NCBI GenBank assembly: GCA_002011235.1
Contig: MTMO01000002.1
Coordinates: 124,001-188,000 of the forward strand
Source: Archaeoglobus sp. JdFR-27
GTDB taxonomy: Archaea > Halobacteriota > Archaeoglobi > Archaeoglobales > Archaeoglobaceae
Direction of reading: 5' to 3'
Length of the DNA stretch: 64,000 nucleotides
Both the position numbers and the translations under genes were made by a program. Below the pieces are notes generated by a model that was not told the DNA's origin, did not search any database, and saw only the letters and a list, made by a program, of their open reading frames with translations. This document shows positions 42,964 through 53,287 of the stretch, piece by piece; the stretch's first letter is position 1; every line of letters begins with the position of its first letter.

Positions 42964-45621
42964 ATGAATAGAACGAAAATGGAAATCGATAAAACCGAAG
43001 AGCAAAACTACATAATGGAGAAGGAGTATAACGCCCTCGAAAACGAGAAAAAGTGGATTGAAATCTGGGATGGGTTAGACCTTTACCAATTTGATTGGGA
43101 GTCCAAGAAACCTCATTACATTATCGATACACCTCCACCATATCCAACCGGTTCTTTTCACATAGGAAACACCTTAAACTGGTGTTATATCGATTTTATC
43201 GCTCGATACAAGCGAATGAGGGGTTACGAGGTGATGTTTCCCCAAGGCTGGGATTGTCACGGTTTGCCTACGGAAGTTAAGGTTGAGGAGAAGCATGGGA
43301 TAAGCAAGAACGATGTACCTAGAGACGTTTTCAGGAAGCTCTGTGTTGAATTTACAGAAGAAAACATAGAGAAGATGAAAGAAACAATGAAAAGGATGGG
43401 ATTTTCGGTAGATTGGAGTAAAGAGTACATAACCATGTATCCAGAATATTACTCGAAAACTCAGGTTTCATTTGTAAGAATGTATAATAAAGGCCTAATC
43501 TATCGGGCCTATCACCCTGTCATTCATTGTCCGAGATGTCAGACAACGATAGCTTTGGCTGAGATTGAGTACAGATCTGGAAAAACCCAACTCAGTTACA
43601 TAAAATTTGATGATGACGTTGTGATTGCAACAACCAGACCCGAGTTAATTCCTGCGTGCGTTGCCATAGCCGTACATCCAGAGGACGAGCGATATAAGGA
43701 TTTGATTGGTAAAGAAATAAGGATTCCAACAACCGAGTATAGAGCAAAGGTAATTGAGGACGAAGAGGTTGATCCCGAATTTGGAACCGGAATCGTTATG
43801 ATTTGTACCTTCGGCGACAGACAGGATGTAAAATGGTGGAAGAAACACAACCTCGAGCTTAGAATGATCCTCGACCAAAATGGGAGACTAAACGAGAAGT
43901 CTGGAAGGTATAAAGGGCTTACGATACCTGAAGCAAGGGAAAAGATCCTTGAAGACCTTGAAAAAGAGGACATAGTCCTGAAAAAGGAGGAAATCGAACA
44001 TAACGTCGGGGTGTGCTGGAGGTGCAAAACACCCATTGAGATCGTGGCCGAAGAGCAGTGGTTTGTAAAAGTGGAGAAGGATAGAATTCTGAAAGAGGCT
44101 GAAAGGATAAACTGGATTCCCGAACACATGCTCAGCCGTCTAAAAGCTTGGGTAGAAGGGATGGAGTGGGACTGGGTAATAAGCAGGCAAAGAGTATTCG
44201 CAACCCCAATTCCGGCGTGGTACTGTAAGAAGTGTGGTGAAGTTCTGGTTGCAAAGGAAGAGTGGTTGCCCGTCGATCCAACAATAGATGCTCCCAAGAT
44301 TCCTTGCCCTTCATGCGGCTCGATTGAGTTTGTGGGCGAGGACGATGTCCTCGATACATGGATGGATTCGAGCATTACTCCCCTTGCGATCGTTGGATGG
44401 CCTGATGAGTTAAAGGATTATCCGGTGAGTCTTAGGCCCCAAGGACATGATATCATAAGAACGTGGGCTTTTTACACGATTCTGAGATCACTCTCTTTAG
44501 TGGACGAAATTCCCTGGCATGAGATCGTGATAAACGGAATGGTTCTGGGAGAGGATGGAAGAAAGATGAGCAAAAGCTTGGGAAACATAATTTCTCCAGA
44601 GGAGGTTATTTCCAAGTACGGCTCCGATGCTTTAAGACAGTGGGCTGCGAGCGGTTCAACGGGGAGCGATGTGATATTCACTTGGAAAGAGGTAGTTGCA
44701 GCCACAAGATTTCAGCAGAAATTCTGGAGTATTCTGAGATTTTCCACAAACCACCTTAAAGGCTACAAACCCGATGAAAAGGATGCAGAAATGATGAGAG
44801 ACGCTGACAGATGGATACTTTCAAAGCTAAATAGAGTTATAAAGGAAGCTATCGATTCGATGGATAACTACAGATTTGACGAGGCTTTGAAAGCCATAAG
44901 AAGCTTTGCTTGGTATGAGTTTGCCGACGACTATCTCGAACTTGTTAAAAACAGACTTTATTCAGGGAGTGAAGATGAAAGAAGGGGAGCTCAATTTGTA
45001 CTATACAAAGCTATTAGCGCGATGATAAGAATGCTTGCACCATTCACTCCTTTCCTAGCAGAGGAATGCTGGAATATCTTTTGCAAAACCATTGGGGCAG
45101 AGGAAGAAAGCGTACATCTACAGAGCTATCCTAAAGTAGAGAAGGTTTTTATCAATGCAGATGCAGAAGAAAAGGGGGAGCTTATCAGAAACATAGTCGC
45201 AGAGATAAGGAAGATGAAACACGACAGAGGTATGGCACTTAATGCCCCTCTGAAGAAAGTGATGGTATACTCCCTCCAAAAAATAGATACGAGAGACATA
45301 GCCGGAGCCGTTAATGCTGAGGTTGAGTTTTTGGATGAGATGCCAGAAGTTAAAAGCAGAATAAAGAGATTAAAGCCAAAATATAGCATCCTTGGACCGC
45401 TTTTCAAAGATAAAACAAAACACATTGTGAAGAAAGTGGAAGAACTTAAAGAAGGGCAAATTTTAGAATTATTCAACTCTGGAAAGTACATTCTCGAATT
45501 GGATGGAGAAGACATCGAATTGAGAAGTGATTGGTTTGATGTAGAGACTGAAAAGCAAGTTGGGGGAAGGGATGTTGTAATTCTCGAACTGAAGAAAGCT
45601 AGCGTTATCGTTGAGATCTAG
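42964..45621 (+). CDS. valS: Valyl-tRNA synthetase
   Basis: An 885-residue class Ia synthetase. HIGH motif: [34 protein letters not shown] is valine-type; an editing domain contains [20 protein letters not shown]; zinc knuckles CWRCK, CKKCG and CPSCG are present; the KMSKS loop is [10 protein letters not shown] near residue 535. An anticodon-binding helical domain follows. The start ATG at 42964 has GGTGATTGG before it. Confidence 0.97.
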   Translation: MNRTKMEIDKTEEQNYIMEKEYNALENEKKWIEIWDGLDLYQFDWESKKPHYIIDTPPPYPTGSFHIGNTLNWCYIDFIARYKRMRGYEVMFPQGWDCHGLPTEVKVEEKHGISKNDVPRDVFRKLCVEFTEENIEKMKETMKRMGFSVDWSKEYITMYPEYYSKTQVSFVRMYNKGLIYRAYHPVIHCPRCQTTIALAEIEYRSGKTQLSYIKFDDDVVIATTRPELIPACVAIAVHPEDERYKDLIGKEIRIPTTEYRAKVIEDEEVDPEFGTGIVMICTFGDRQDVKWWKKHNLELRMILDQNGRLNEKSGRYKGLTIPEAREKILEDLEKEDIVLKKEEIEHNVGVCWRCKTPIEIVAEEQWFVKVEKDRILKEAERINWIPEHMLSRLKAWVEGMEWDWVISRQRVFATPIPAWYCKKCGEVLVAKEEWLPVDPTIDAPKIPCPSCGSIEFVGEDDVLDTWMDSSITPLAIVGWPDELKDYPVSLRPQGHDIIRTWAFYTILRSLSLVDEIPWHEIVINGMVLGEDGRKMSKSLGNIISPEEVISKYGSDALRQWAASGSTGSDVIFTWKEVVAATRFQQKFWSILRFSTNHLKGYKPDEKDAEMMRDADRWILSKLNRVIKEAIDSMDNYRFDEALKAIRSFAWYEFADDYLELVKNRLYSGSEDERRGAQFVLYKAISAMIRMLAPFTPFLAEECWNIFCKTIGAEEESVHLQSYPKVEKVFINADAEEKGELIRNIVAEIRKMKHDRGMALNAPLKKVMVYSLQKIDTRDIAGAVNAEVEFLDEMPEVKSRIKRLKPKYSILGPLFKDKTKHIVKKVEELKEGQILELFNSGKYILELDGEDIELRSDWFDVETEKQVGGRDVVILELKKASVIVEI

Positions 45622-45703
45622 AGCGCTGAAAAAGAAATAAAAAACAAAAATTACAAAAAAATTAATATCATCTAAAGGGGGTTTATCTGATGGGGGTGGA
45701 GTT

Positions 45704-46102
45704 GTGAGTGTGGATGGGCCTGCAGGGCTATTTGAGATCAGTGAGCCTGACTTTGAACACATTGTGAAATGTGTCCTCAGGCTTACAATCTCTGAACTTG
45801 AAGTTTATCTCGCATTAATTGAAAATCCCGGAATTGGAGTGGATGAACTATCTGAAATAATGGGAAAAGATAGGAGCGGGGTTTATAGAAGCCTTCAAAC
45901 CTTGCTCGAGAAAGGTCTGGTGAAGAGAGAATACAGAATACTAAAACACGGTGGCTATAAGTACATCTACAACCCGATCGATTTGGAGATTTTGAAATCT
46001 ATTCTTAGAGAAGAGCTTGAGAAGTGGTTTAAAAAGTTGAACGAGGTTGTTGAAAAGTTCAGTGTTGAGGAGATAAAAGGTATAACTAAATCTGGGACTT
46101 AA
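45704..46102 (+). CDS. TrmB-like winged-helix transcription regulator
   Basis: The 132-residue protein starts at GTG 45704 behind GGGGGTGGA. The winged helix runs from about residue 28: LTISELEVYLALIENPGIGVDELSEIMGKDRSGVYRSLQTLLEKGLV, with a TrmB-like wing and a C-terminal coiled-coil. There is no sugar-binding domain. It lies 116 bp before the ku gene and may regulate the repair pair, but that is only a positional hint. Confidence 0.82.
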   Translation: MSVDGPAGLFEISEPDFEHIVKCVLRLTISELEVYLALIENPGIGVDELSEIMGKDRSGVYRSLQTLLEKGLVKREYRILKHGGYKYIYNPIDLEILKSILREELEKWFKKLNEVVEKFSVEEIKGITKSGT

Positions 46103-46217
46103 AATTTGAGAAGTGTAACAAAGCTAAATTGAAAAATACAAAATATTTTGAATAAAAATCCTTAAAGAAAAATCCTTTGAGAGTAAATGATTTAAAAACT
46201 TGCATTAAATTAAAATT

Positions 46218-46982
46218 ATGAAAGCCATCTGGAAGGGATCGATTTCGTTTGGTCTCGTAAACATTCCTGTAAAGCTCTACACCTCCACCCTCCCAAAGGA
46301 GTTAAGCTTCAAACTTGTACATGCCGAAGATGGCGGAAGGATCAGATACAAAAGGGTTTGCGAAAAGTGTGGTAAAGAGCTATCGAAAGATGAAATTGTA
46401 AAGGGTTACGAGATCTCAAAGGATGAGTTCGTTATTCTGACAGATGATGACTTTTCAAAGATTCCACTGAAAACTGTCAAATACATTGACATAAAGCAGT
46501 TCTTTTCACCTGATGAGCTTGGAGTTATTTTCTACAATGGATTCTTCTTGATTTCACCAGAGAAAGGTGGTGAGAAGCCATACTACCTTCTAAGAAGGGC
46601 GATGGAAGAAACAAATAGCATGGGAATAGGAAAGATAACTTTAAGGAACAGGGAACACCTAGTGGCAATCAAACCTTATGACGGTGGATTAATTCTCGTC
46701 CAGTTACATTTTATTGAAGATCTAAGGAATCCGTCAACGGTTTACGGATGGGGGAAGGAAGTAGAGGTTTCTGATGAGGAACTTGAACTTGCAAAAGAGC
46801 TTGTTATGGCGATGAAAAAACCTCTGAAGATTGAAGAGTTCGTCGATGAATATAAAGAAGCTTTAATGAACCTTATAAATGCGAAGATTGAAGGAAAGGA
46901 AATTCGTGTAGCTGAAGAGATTGAAGTGAGCAAATCTCTTATCGATGCACTGAAGGCAAGTCTTGAAGGAGTTAAATCATAA
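46218..46982 (+). CDS. ku: Ku protein (NHEJ end-binding)
   Basis: The 254-residue prokaryotic-type Ku starts MKAIWKGSISFGLVNIPVKLYTST, the family hallmark, with RIRYKRVCEKCGKEL, VILTDDDF and the YYLLRRAMEETNSMGIGKI segment. It forms the homodimeric ring that binds double-strand ends. The length is typical. It is directly followed by the ligase gene, the pair being the minimal NHEJ system known from a few archaea including Archaeoglobus. Its stop is followed by a degenerate direct repeat. Confidence 0.96.
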   Translation: MKAIWKGSISFGLVNIPVKLYTSTLPKELSFKLVHAEDGGRIRYKRVCEKCGKELSKDEIVKGYEISKDEFVILTDDDFSKIPLKTVKYIDIKQFFSPDELGVIFYNGFFLISPEKGGEKPYYLLRRAMEETNSMGIGKITLRNREHLVAIKPYDGGLILVQLHFIEDLRNPSTVYGWGKEVEVSDEELELAKELVMAMKKPLKIEEFVDEYKEALMNLINAKIEGKEIRVAEEIEVSKSLIDALKASLEGVKS

Positions 46983-47040
46983 AAGTAGAAACAAAAACAA
47001 AAGTAAAAACAAATAAAATGGCTTTGTAGCTTAGAGAAAA

Positions 47041-48003
47041 ATGAGCTGGTTCGATCTTACGATAAAACCAATGCTTGCCATAAAAGGTAAGCCTTTCGAT
47101 AGCAGGGACTACATATTTGAGATTAAATGGGATGGAACAAGATGCATATCCTTTATCGATGTAAAAAATAAGAGATTGAGGTTGCAGAATCGGAGGCTCC
47201 TCGATATAGCCTATCGATATCCTGAGTTTGATTTTCACAATTCCTTCTGCAAAAGCTGTATTCTCGATGGAGAGATAGTTGTTCTGAAAAAAGGCAAGCC
47301 AGATTTTAAGCTTTTACAGCAGAGAGAGCAGATCGAAAACAGAATGAAGATCGAGATCCTTTCTAAAAAGCTTCCGGCAATCTATGCCGTATTCGATATC
47401 CTATGGGTTGAGGGAGAAGGGTGGGTAACCGAAAGACCCCTTATTGAAAGAAAAAAGCTCCTTGAAGGTCTTGTAGAGGGAAAAAACATCATGATTTCTG
47501 AATACGTTTTTGAAAAAGGAAAGTTATTTTTTGAGAAGGCAATCGAGCTCGGATTTGAAGGTGTTATTGGGAAAAGAAGAGATAGCATATATACTCCGGG
47601 AAAGAGAAGTAATTATTGGATAAAACTCAAGAAAAAGAACTCGGTAGATGCAGCTATCCTGGGTTATATGAAAGGAGAGGGCGGAAGGGAGGAGTTTTTC
47701 GGTTCATTAATTCTCGGGCTTTACGATGGAGAACAATATATTTACATCGGAAGAGTAGGAACCGGATTTGATGTAAAATTCATGGAATGGTTTACTGAGA
47801 TATCGAAGGCTTATTTAACTGATAGCTGTCCTTTTGAGGAAACACCAGTAATAAAAAGGGAAGTTCAGTGGCTTAAGCCCTATTTTGTTTGTGAAGTTGA
47901 ATTTTTAGAGGTAAGCAGTGATAAGAAGCTCAGGGCTCCAGTTTTTAAGAGGATGAGGTTTGATAAAAAGCCTGAGGAATGTCTGGTGGATCAGCTAGAA
48001 TGA
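47041..48003 (+). CDS. ATP-dependent DNA ligase, LigD type
   Basis: The 320-residue ligase has the adenylation motif EIKWDGTRCI with the active lysine at residue 30, then LDGEIVVLKKGKP, FDILWVEGEGWV, EGVIGKRRDSIYTPGKRSNYWIKLKKK and an OB domain ending in LRAPVFKRMRFDK. This matches the ligase domain of bacterial LigD rather than the replicative Lig1. No primase/polymerase or nuclease domain is fused, and none lies next to it. It seals ends held by Ku. Confidence 0.95.
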   Translation: MSWFDLTIKPMLAIKGKPFDSRDYIFEIKWDGTRCISFIDVKNKRLRLQNRRLLDIAYRYPEFDFHNSFCKSCILDGEIVVLKKGKPDFKLLQQREQIENRMKIEILSKKLPAIYAVFDILWVEGEGWVTERPLIERKKLLEGLVEGKNIMISEYVFEKGKLFFEKAIELGFEGVIGKRRDSIYTPGKRSNYWIKLKKKNSVDAAILGYMKGEGGREEFFGSLILGLYDGEQYIYIGRVGTGFDVKFMEWFTEISKAYLTDSCPFEETPVIKREVQWLKPYFVCEVEFLEVSSDKKLRAPVFKRMRFDKKPEECLVDQLE

Positions 48004-48013
48004 TCTGAAGTTT

Positions 48014-48031
48014 TGCAATTCCCAAATTGCA
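48014..48031. terminator. Hairpin between convergent genes
   Basis: TGCAATT at 48014-48020 and AATTGCA at 48025-48031 form a seven-base stem with a CCCA loop, between the ends of the ligase gene and the class II aldolase gene. A T-run is lacking, so it is only a possible bidirectional stop structure. Confidence 0.35.
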
Positions 48032-48072
48032 GTCCCCCACAATATTTTCACAATACTTTCAAAATCAAAACT

Positions 48073-48678
48073 CTACTTCTCCAAAAGCTCTTTAAGATAT
48101 ATTATCTGACATGAGTGTTCTACATAGCTAATGAGGTTAAAGGCTTCTCTGAAAGAGTTTCCTGTAGCATAAATTCCGTGCCTCTTAGCAACAGCATAAC
48201 CCTTCTTTGAAATGGAATCTGATATTATTTCAGCGATCTCTTCCGTCATAAACTGACCCTCCAGAACTTCTATTTCTCCCAGGAATAACTTTCCTTCAAG
48301 ATCGAGAGGTTCAATTTTGTTTCTCGTGACAGACAAAACAACGTTGTATACACCATGGCAGTGCAAAATTACCTTGTAATCCGTTTTTAGATATGTTTTG
48401 ATGTGAACAAGCCCATCACTGGATGCTTGCCTATTTTTTATCTCCTGAAGGCTTTGCTCTTTTACCTCCAGCTCAACAAAGGAATTTCTGTTTAGCAATT
48501 CAAGATTTACACCTGTTTTTGTGATGAAGAACTTGTTGTTAATTCTAAAACTCAGATTTCCACTGGCACCATCTACCAATCCTTTTTCATAGAGCTTTTT
48601 TCCATATTCTATTGCCTCCCTAAACCTTTTTTCCAATTCTTTTAACTTTTTCGACTCATCTTTTGAGTCATTTCCCAC
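48073..48678 (-). CDS. Class II aldolase/adducin family protein
   Basis: A 201-residue aldolase with the zinc-binding pattern: GLVDGASGNLSFRI near residue 37, VHIKTYLKTDYKVILHCHGVYNVVLSV (HxH), and a late catalytic/zinc region KRHGIYATGNSFREAFNLISYVEHSCQI. It may be a fuculose- or ribulose-phosphate aldolase, or a methylthio-ribulose/methanopterin-linked variant; no neighbour settles it. Start is GTG at 48678. Confidence 0.87.
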   Translation of the reverse strand: MGNDSKDESKKLKELEKRFREAIEYGKKLYEKGLVDGASGNLSFRINNKFFITKTGVNLELLNRNSFVELEVKEQSLQEIKNRQASSDGLVHIKTYLKTDYKVILHCHGVYNVVLSVTRNKIEPLDLEGKLFLGEIEVLEGQFMTEEIAEIISDSISKKGYAVAKRHGIYATGNSFREAFNLISYVEHSCQIIYLKELLEK

Positions 48679-48718
48679 GAGCCTAACCCCCTATTATAAC
48701 ACTAATTTTCTGGCTTGT

Positions 48719-49357
48719 TCAACATTCCAGTTCCTCAAGTCTATCGAGGAAATTGTGGATGATTACAACACATTGATCTGCCTGAAGCGAAAGCGGGGAA
48801 ACGGAGATTGTCTCCTTTACTTTTTTTAAAATTAACTCCTCGATATCCTCTTTCACGCCGAGATGATCACCGATAATGAAGGCCATTTTCTCTTCTGGTT
48901 CATTTGAGAGGTCGAAAATATCTCTCCCATCTTCCCTGAGATAAAACATCGAGAAATCATTTAAATCTGAAAGAACCTCGTTTATAGATTTTTTAGCAAT
49001 AAAAATTCCAGGAGAGGTTTCTTTCCACTCTTCACTCTTGTGTCTCAACGCTTTTCTGATTAATCCTGCTACATTTCTTTCGTCAGGTGACATGTATCTT
49101 ACTTTACCTCCATGAACGAAGATGGATCTGGGAGGATCTGGTTCGCCAAGAAGGATCGTAATAACTCCAGAATCTTCCCTTATCCCATGAGAAATGAAGA
49201 GAGATTGTGCTATGAACCTGCATATAATATCCATTCTTCCTCCCGATCCAGGAAGATCATTTAGGTTAAAATCTCCAGTTGAGGCTTTGTTTCCAACGAT
49301 TATGAAGAGTTTTTTAAGGGAGTTGAGTTCATCGGAAAGCTTTGATCCCTGACTCAT
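48719..49357 (-). CDS. trmY: tRNA (pseudouridine54-N1)-methyltransferase
   Basis: The 212-residue SPOUT-family protein shows KLFIIVGNKASTGDFNLNDLPGSGGRMDII, LLGEPDPPRSIFV, and the C-terminal knot IIGDHLGVKEDIEELI and VSPLSLQADQCVVIIHNFLD. These are TrmY (DUF358) hallmarks. It makes N1-methylpseudouridine at tRNA position 54 from SAM. Alone on its strand except for the aldolase gene 40 bp downstream. Confidence 0.9.
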   Translation of the reverse strand: MSQGSKLSDELNSLKKLFIIVGNKASTGDFNLNDLPGSGGRMDIICRFIAQSLFISHGIREDSGVITILLGEPDPPRSIFVHGGKVRYMSPDERNVAGLIRKALRHKSEEWKETSPGIFIAKKSINEVLSDLNDFSMFYLREDGRDIFDLSNEPEEKMAFIIGDHLGVKEDIEELILKKVKETISVSPLSLQADQCVVIIHNFLDRLEELEC

Positions 49358-49610
49358 CCTAGAATAATTTTGCTTGATTATTTAAATTTATTTAGTTTTT
49401 CGGCAAATTTTGGACAGTTTATGGTTGTTATAACTCGCTTTATACCCAACCTTTTCCACACCGCTAACAATCCGATTATGCTCGATAAAGAAAATTTTTG
49501 AAAAACCACCGTTAATTGAAAGAGTATACAAAAAATTCAGTTATAAATGAACGAGCAATATTCGAAAGACTAAAATATTATGAATTTTTCAGAGGAAAGG
49601 AGGTGAAACG

Positions 49611-50429
49611 ATGAAGAAGGTGATGGTTGTTGCGGTCGTTTTGATTTTGTCGCTGGCTTTTCTTGGGTGTGCACAACAAGAACAGCCAAAAACAACACCT
49701 AAACCAACAGCAACTCCAGAGAAGAAGTTCGATCTCGTTACAAAAGGTGTACTCACCGTAGGAAGTGATATAGCGTATCCACCTTTTGAGTACACCGACG
49801 AGAAAACGGGGAAATATACCGGATTCGACGTTGATCTCATGACTGAGATTGCAAAAAGACTTGGACTGGAAGTGAAATTCGTCAACACAGCATGGGATGG
49901 AATAATTCCCGGCCTCATGGCTAAAAAATACGATGTCATATGCTCTGCGATGACAATAACGGAGGAGAGAGCCAAACAAGTTGACTTCAGCAATCCATAT
50001 TTCGAAGCAAAGCAGGTTATTCTTACAAGTGCCAGCGATACATCCATCAAGGGTGTGAACGATCTCAATGGAAAGAAGGTTGCAGTTCAGCAGGGTACAA
50101 CAGGTGACTTTGCTGCTCAGAAATTGGTCGAGAAGGGAATAAAACTTGAAATAATCAGGTTCGAAGGTACACCGGAAGCTTTGCTTGCGATTCAGAAGGG
50201 TGATGCCGACGCAGCTATAATCGATAACTTCGTTGCCTATCTTGCGGCAAAGAAGGATCCAAAGACCTACAGAGTGGTGGATGACCCAGAGTTCCCACCT
50301 GAATACTACGGAATAGCAGTCCACAAGGACAATAAGGGATTGCTCAAGGCCATAAATGAGGTTCTAGAAGAAATGAAGAAGGACGGAACCTACGACCAAA
50401 TCTACGAGAAGTGGTTTGGAAAGGGCTGA
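49611..50429 (+). CDS. Polar amino acid ABC transporter, substrate-binding lipoprotein
   Basis: A 272-residue SBP family 3 protein: signal peptide with lipobox LAFLGC (cysteine near residue 21), a Thr/Pro linker, then LTVGSDIAYPPFEYTDEKTGKYTGFDVDLM, the family signature, and later GVNDLNGKKVAVQQGTTGD. It binds an amino acid outside the membrane. ATG at 49611 follows GGAAAGGAGGTG. First gene of an ABC operon; downstream short repeats of GGCTGA/GGGTTAA surround the stop. Confidence 0.93.
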   Translation: MKKVMVVAVVLILSLAFLGCAQQEQPKTTPKPTATPEKKFDLVTKGVLTVGSDIAYPPFEYTDEKTGKYTGFDVDLMTEIAKRLGLEVKFVNTAWDGIIPGLMAKKYDVICSAMTITEERAKQVDFSNPYFEAKQVILTSASDTSIKGVNDLNGKKVAVQQGTTGDFAAQKLVEKGIKLEIIRFEGTPEALLAIQKGDADAAIIDNFVAYLAAKKDPKTYRVVDDPEFPPEYYGIAVHKDNKGLLKAINEVLEEMKKDGTYDQIYEKWFGKG

Positions 50430-50498
50430 TGCTAAAAAGGCTGAAAGGGTTAAAAGAGTTGAAAAAACAACCCTTGACAACCTTATTTTTTGAGAATC

Positions 50499-51173
50499 AT
50501 GGTAGGCGTTGGACAGTTTGACATAGACCTATTCTTAAGAATCCTCCCCGATCTTGCCTTTGGAGCCTTTGTAACACTCGAACTGACATCTCTATCGATT
50601 CTCTTTGGCTTGATCATAGGTTCAATCGCTGGATTGGCAAGGGTCTCAAAGAATCGAATTTTCTTTGGAATTTCAACCCTTTACGTGGAAATCATCAGAG
50701 GAACACCTTTACTCGTTCAGATCCTGATAATTTACTTCGGTCTTCCTGCGATCGGAATCAACCTCCGTCCTGAGCCGGCAGGAATAATAGCACTCAGCGT
50801 TTGCAGCGGGGCATACATAGCCGAGATAGTCCGAGCCGGAATACAATCCGTTCCTTTAGGTCAGATGGAGGCTGCGAGATCCCTTGGAATGAGCTACCTT
50901 CAATCGATGAGATACATAATCTTCCCTCAGGCCTTCAGAAACATTCTACCAGCCTTAGGAAATGAATTCATCGCTTTGCTTAAGGATTCTTCTCTGCTCT
51001 CAGTCATATCAATCGTTGAACTCACAAGGGTTGGAAGACAGATAGTAAACACAACCTTCAATGCATGGACACCTTTCCTTGGAGTTGCTCTCTTCTACCT
51101 TATGATGACGATCCCGCTAAGTAGGCTGGTAACCTACTCTCAGAAGAGAATCGGCACCTATGAGATGAAGTGA
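50499..51173 (+). CDS. Polar amino acid ABC transporter permease
   Basis: About 224 residues in the HisM/GlnP family with five hydrophobic segments. Visible are [42 protein letters not shown] and the EAA loop [22 protein letters not shown]. It pairs with the binding protein and ATPase on either side. ATG at 50499 is preferred to TTG at 50490. Confidence 0.93.
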   Translation: MVGVGQFDIDLFLRILPDLAFGAFVTLELTSLSILFGLIIGSIAGLARVSKNRIFFGISTLYVEIIRGTPLLVQILIIYFGLPAIGINLRPEPAGIIALSVCSGAYIAEIVRAGIQSVPLGQMEAARSLGMSYLQSMRYIIFPQAFRNILPALGNEFIALLKDSSLLSVISIVELTRVGRQIVNTTFNAWTPFLGVALFYLMMTIPLSRLVTYSQKRIGTYEMK

Positions 51174-51262
51174 TCTTTGGACTAAGGAACAAAGGATACA
51201 AATCTCCACCAGTAGATCAAAGAATGATAAAATTCATAAAACATCCACCCAATCTTTTTCCA

Positions 51263-51994
51263 ATGAAGTATCTCCTCGAGATTCAGGGGCTCTACAAGAA
51301 ATTCGGCGATATTGAAGTGCTTAAAGATATAAATCTTAGTGTAGAGAGGGGAGAGGTCGTGGTTATAATTGGCCCCTCAGGAAGCGGGAAATCAACTCTG
51401 CTTCGCTGCATAAACAGACTTGAAGAGCCAACAGCCGGAAAAATATTCCTCGATGGCATCGATATAACAGACAAGAAGGTTGACATAAACAAGATCAGAC
51501 AGAGAATCGGGATGGTTTTCCAGCAGTTCAACCTTTTTACTCATCTTACAGCTTTGCAAAATGTGATGCTCGCTCCAGTAAAGATCAAGAAAATTAAAAA
51601 AGATGAAGCGGAGAGAAACGCTATTAAATTACTGGAAAAGGTTGGTTTAGGCGATCAGATTCACAAATATCCTGCTCAGTTGAGCGGTGGACAGCAGCAA
51701 AGGGTAGCAATTGCAAGAGCTTTAGCCATGAATCCAGAGGTTATGCTCTTCGATGAGGTGACTTCAGCCCTCGATCCTGAGCTTGTTAAAGAGGTTTTAG
51801 ATGTCATGAAGCAGCTTGCTCGAGATGGAATGACGATGATTGTCGTCACACATGAGATGGGTTTTGCTAGAGAGGTTGGGGACAGGCTTATTTTTATGGA
51901 TGAGGGAGTTATAGTCGAAGAGGGTGAACCTATCGAGATTTTCAGAAATCCAAAAAATCCGAGGACCAAGAAGTTTCTGAGCGTTATTCTTTAA
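51263..51994 (+). CDS. Polar amino acid ABC transporter ATP-binding protein
   Basis: About 243 residues from [19 protein letters not shown]. Walker A is [19 protein letters not shown]-loop MVFQQFNLF, signature [16 protein letters not shown], Walker [15 protein letters not shown] and H-loop VVTHEMGFA. It energises uptake by the preceding permease. An earlier GTG frame start at 51170 would include 31 non-conserved residues overlapping the permease end. Nine-base tandem repeats follow its stop. Confidence 0.94.
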   Translation: MKYLLEIQGLYKKFGDIEVLKDINLSVERGEVVVIIGPSGSGKSTLLRCINRLEEPTAGKIFLDGIDITDKKVDINKIRQRIGMVFQQFNLFTHLTALQNVMLAPVKIKKIKKDEAERNAIKLLEKVGLGDQIHKYPAQLSGGQQQRVAIARALAMNPEVMLFDEVTSALDPELVKEVLDVMKQLARDGMTMIVVTHEMGFAREVGDRLIFMDEGVIVEEGEPIEIFRNPKNPRTKKFLSVIL

Positions 51995-52002
51995 CTTGTT
52001 GG

Positions 52003-52074
52003 TAAATCACCTAAATCACCTAAATCACCTAAATCACCTAAATCGCTTAAATCACTTAAATCACTCAAATTGGT
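52003..52074. repeat. Nine-base tandem repeat after the ABC ATPase gene
   Basis: Eight units of nine bases follow the ATPase stop: four perfect TAAATCACC, three of TAAATCRCT and one decayed unit. The phase equals the ATPase reading frame, so read-through would give repeated Lys-Ser-Pro and Lys-Ser-Leu. The array ends about 70 bp before the aIF2-alpha start. It is not CRISPR-like: no spacers. Confidence 0.9.
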
Positions 52075-52143
52075 CAAAGTTATTGTTAAAAATTATCGAA
52101 TTTTCAGGAATATATTTAAATTCAAGGCAAACATCTTTCGTTC

Positions 52144-52959
52144 ATGGCAAAGGAAAAACCTAATGATAAGCTTGTAATCAAGAGGTCTGGATATCCTACG
52201 AAGGGAGAGTTGGTTATCGGTACTGTTACGAGGGTTCTCGACTTTGGGGCATTTATATCCTTAGATGAATATGAGAATAAAGAAGGCCTTGTCCACATCA
52301 GTGAAATTGCTCCAGGCTGGATTAAGGACATAAGAGACTATGTAAAGAAGGGTCAGAAGGTTGTTTGTAAGGTTCTTGACATAAATCCAAAGAGAGGGCA
52401 TATAGACCTCTCGATAAAGGATGTAAACGAGAGACAGAGAAGAGAAAAGATGCAACAGTGGAAAAGTGAGCAAAGAGCTTTCAAATGGCTAGAGATAGCT
52501 GGAGAGAAGATTAAAGTTCAAAGAGAAGAACTTGCAGATATAGGGAGAAAACTCCTCAAAGAATTTGAGACCATTTATGGAGCTTTTGAGGAGGCAGCCT
52601 TTGAAGGCTACGAGGTTCTTTCAAAAATTACTGGGGAAGAATTAGCCAAGGCGATTGAGGAGATAGCCAAGGAAAACATAAAAACGCATAAAATTAAGAT
52701 TAGAGGTTATTTTGAACTGATGAGCAATGCTTCCGATGGTATCGATAGGATTAAAGAGGCGTTGATGGAGATATACAGTGTAAAACCTGAAGACGCTGAA
52801 GTAAAAGTAGAATACATCGGAGCTCCGAGATATCGCATAATTCTCGAGGGAGAAGACTATAAGTCCGCAGAAAAGATTCTCAAAAAGATAACAGACAGGG
52901 TTATTAAGAAAATAAAGAAACTTGGTGGAGAGGGGAATTTTGTCAAGGAGGCGGCCTAA
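52144..52959 (+). CDS. Translation initiation factor aIF2 alpha subunit
   Basis: The 271-residue protein starts with an S1 OB-fold: GELVIGTVTRVLDFGAFISLDEYENKEGLVHISEI, then GQKVVCKVLDINPKRGHIDLSIKDV, a helical domain and a C-terminal alpha/beta domain (KVEYIGAPRYRIILEGEDYK). It is part of the heterotrimer that delivers Met-tRNAi. The next gene is Nop10 and then a PAC2 protein, the standard archaeal order. Its stop codon is the first codon of a 12-base tandem repeat. Confidence 0.96.
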   Translation: MAKEKPNDKLVIKRSGYPTKGELVIGTVTRVLDFGAFISLDEYENKEGLVHISEIAPGWIKDIRDYVKKGQKVVCKVLDINPKRGHIDLSIKDVNERQRREKMQQWKSEQRAFKWLEIAGEKIKVQREELADIGRKLLKEFETIYGAFEEAAFEGYEVLSKITGEELAKAIEEIAKENIKTHKIKIRGYFELMSNASDGIDRIKEALMEIYSVKPEDAEVKVEYIGAPRYRIILEGEDYKSAEKILKKITDRVIKKIKKLGGEGNFVKEAA

Positions 52960-53016
52960 ATTGCAGCTTAAATTGCAGCTTAAATTGCAGCTTAAATTGC
53001 AGCTTAAATTGCAACC
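52957..53016. repeat. Twelve-base tandem repeat beginning at the aIF2-alpha stop codon
   Basis: Five units of TAAATTGCAGCT (the last ending AACC) run from the TAA stop of aIF2-alpha. Each unit starts with an in-frame TAA, so any read-through meets up to five stops in line. Array purity suggests recent slippage. Confidence 0.92.
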
Positions 53017-53017
53017 T

Positions 53018-53036
53018 AATTGCCTTCCGGCAAAAA
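53018..53036 (+). terminator. Possible terminator hairpin before nop10
   Basis: TTGCC and GGCAA separated by TTCC form a short stem-loop directly after the tandem repeat, followed by an A/T run. Its closeness to the nop10 start makes a processing or partial-termination role more likely than full termination. Confidence 0.4.
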
Positions 53037-53065
53037 TTTATAACGATTTGATCAACTAGTTTAGT

Positions 53066-53245
53066 ATGAAAACAAGATTGAGAAAATGTAAGAAATGTAA
53101 TAGGTATACATTAAGGGATGTATGTCCCGTTTGCGGCTCAAAAACGATAAATCCCACTCCTCCAAGATTTTCTCCTGAGGATCCGTATGGGGAATACAGG
53201 AGAAAGTTGAGAATGGAAAAGGGATTTTTCAGTTTAAGGGGTTGA
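53066..53245 (+). CDS. nop10: H/ACA RNP component Nop10
   Basis: A 59-residue protein, KTRLRKCKKCNRYTLRDVCP..., with the zinc-binding CxxC pairs KCKKC and CPVCG and the Nop10 tail PPRFSPEDPYGEYRRKL. It binds Cbf5 in the pseudouridylation RNP. Length and position between aIF2-alpha and PAC2 genes are the archaeal norm. Confidence 0.96.
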   Translation: MKTRLRKCKKCNRYTLRDVCPVCGSKTINPTPPRFSPEDPYGEYRRKLRMEKGFFSLRG

Positions 53246-53287
53246 GTTATAAAGCCAAATAAATCACAAAATTAGGAGGTGAAGATT

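Noticed and set aside
43596-44375. Minus-strand 259-codon frame opposite valS
   Set aside because: It is an antisense shadow of the valyl-tRNA synthetase with biased Ser/His composition and no recognisable domain.
52003-53016. Possible CRISPR arrays
   Set aside because: The repeat units are 9 and 12 bases and directly adjacent, without spacers; no cas1 or cas2 gene is in the window.
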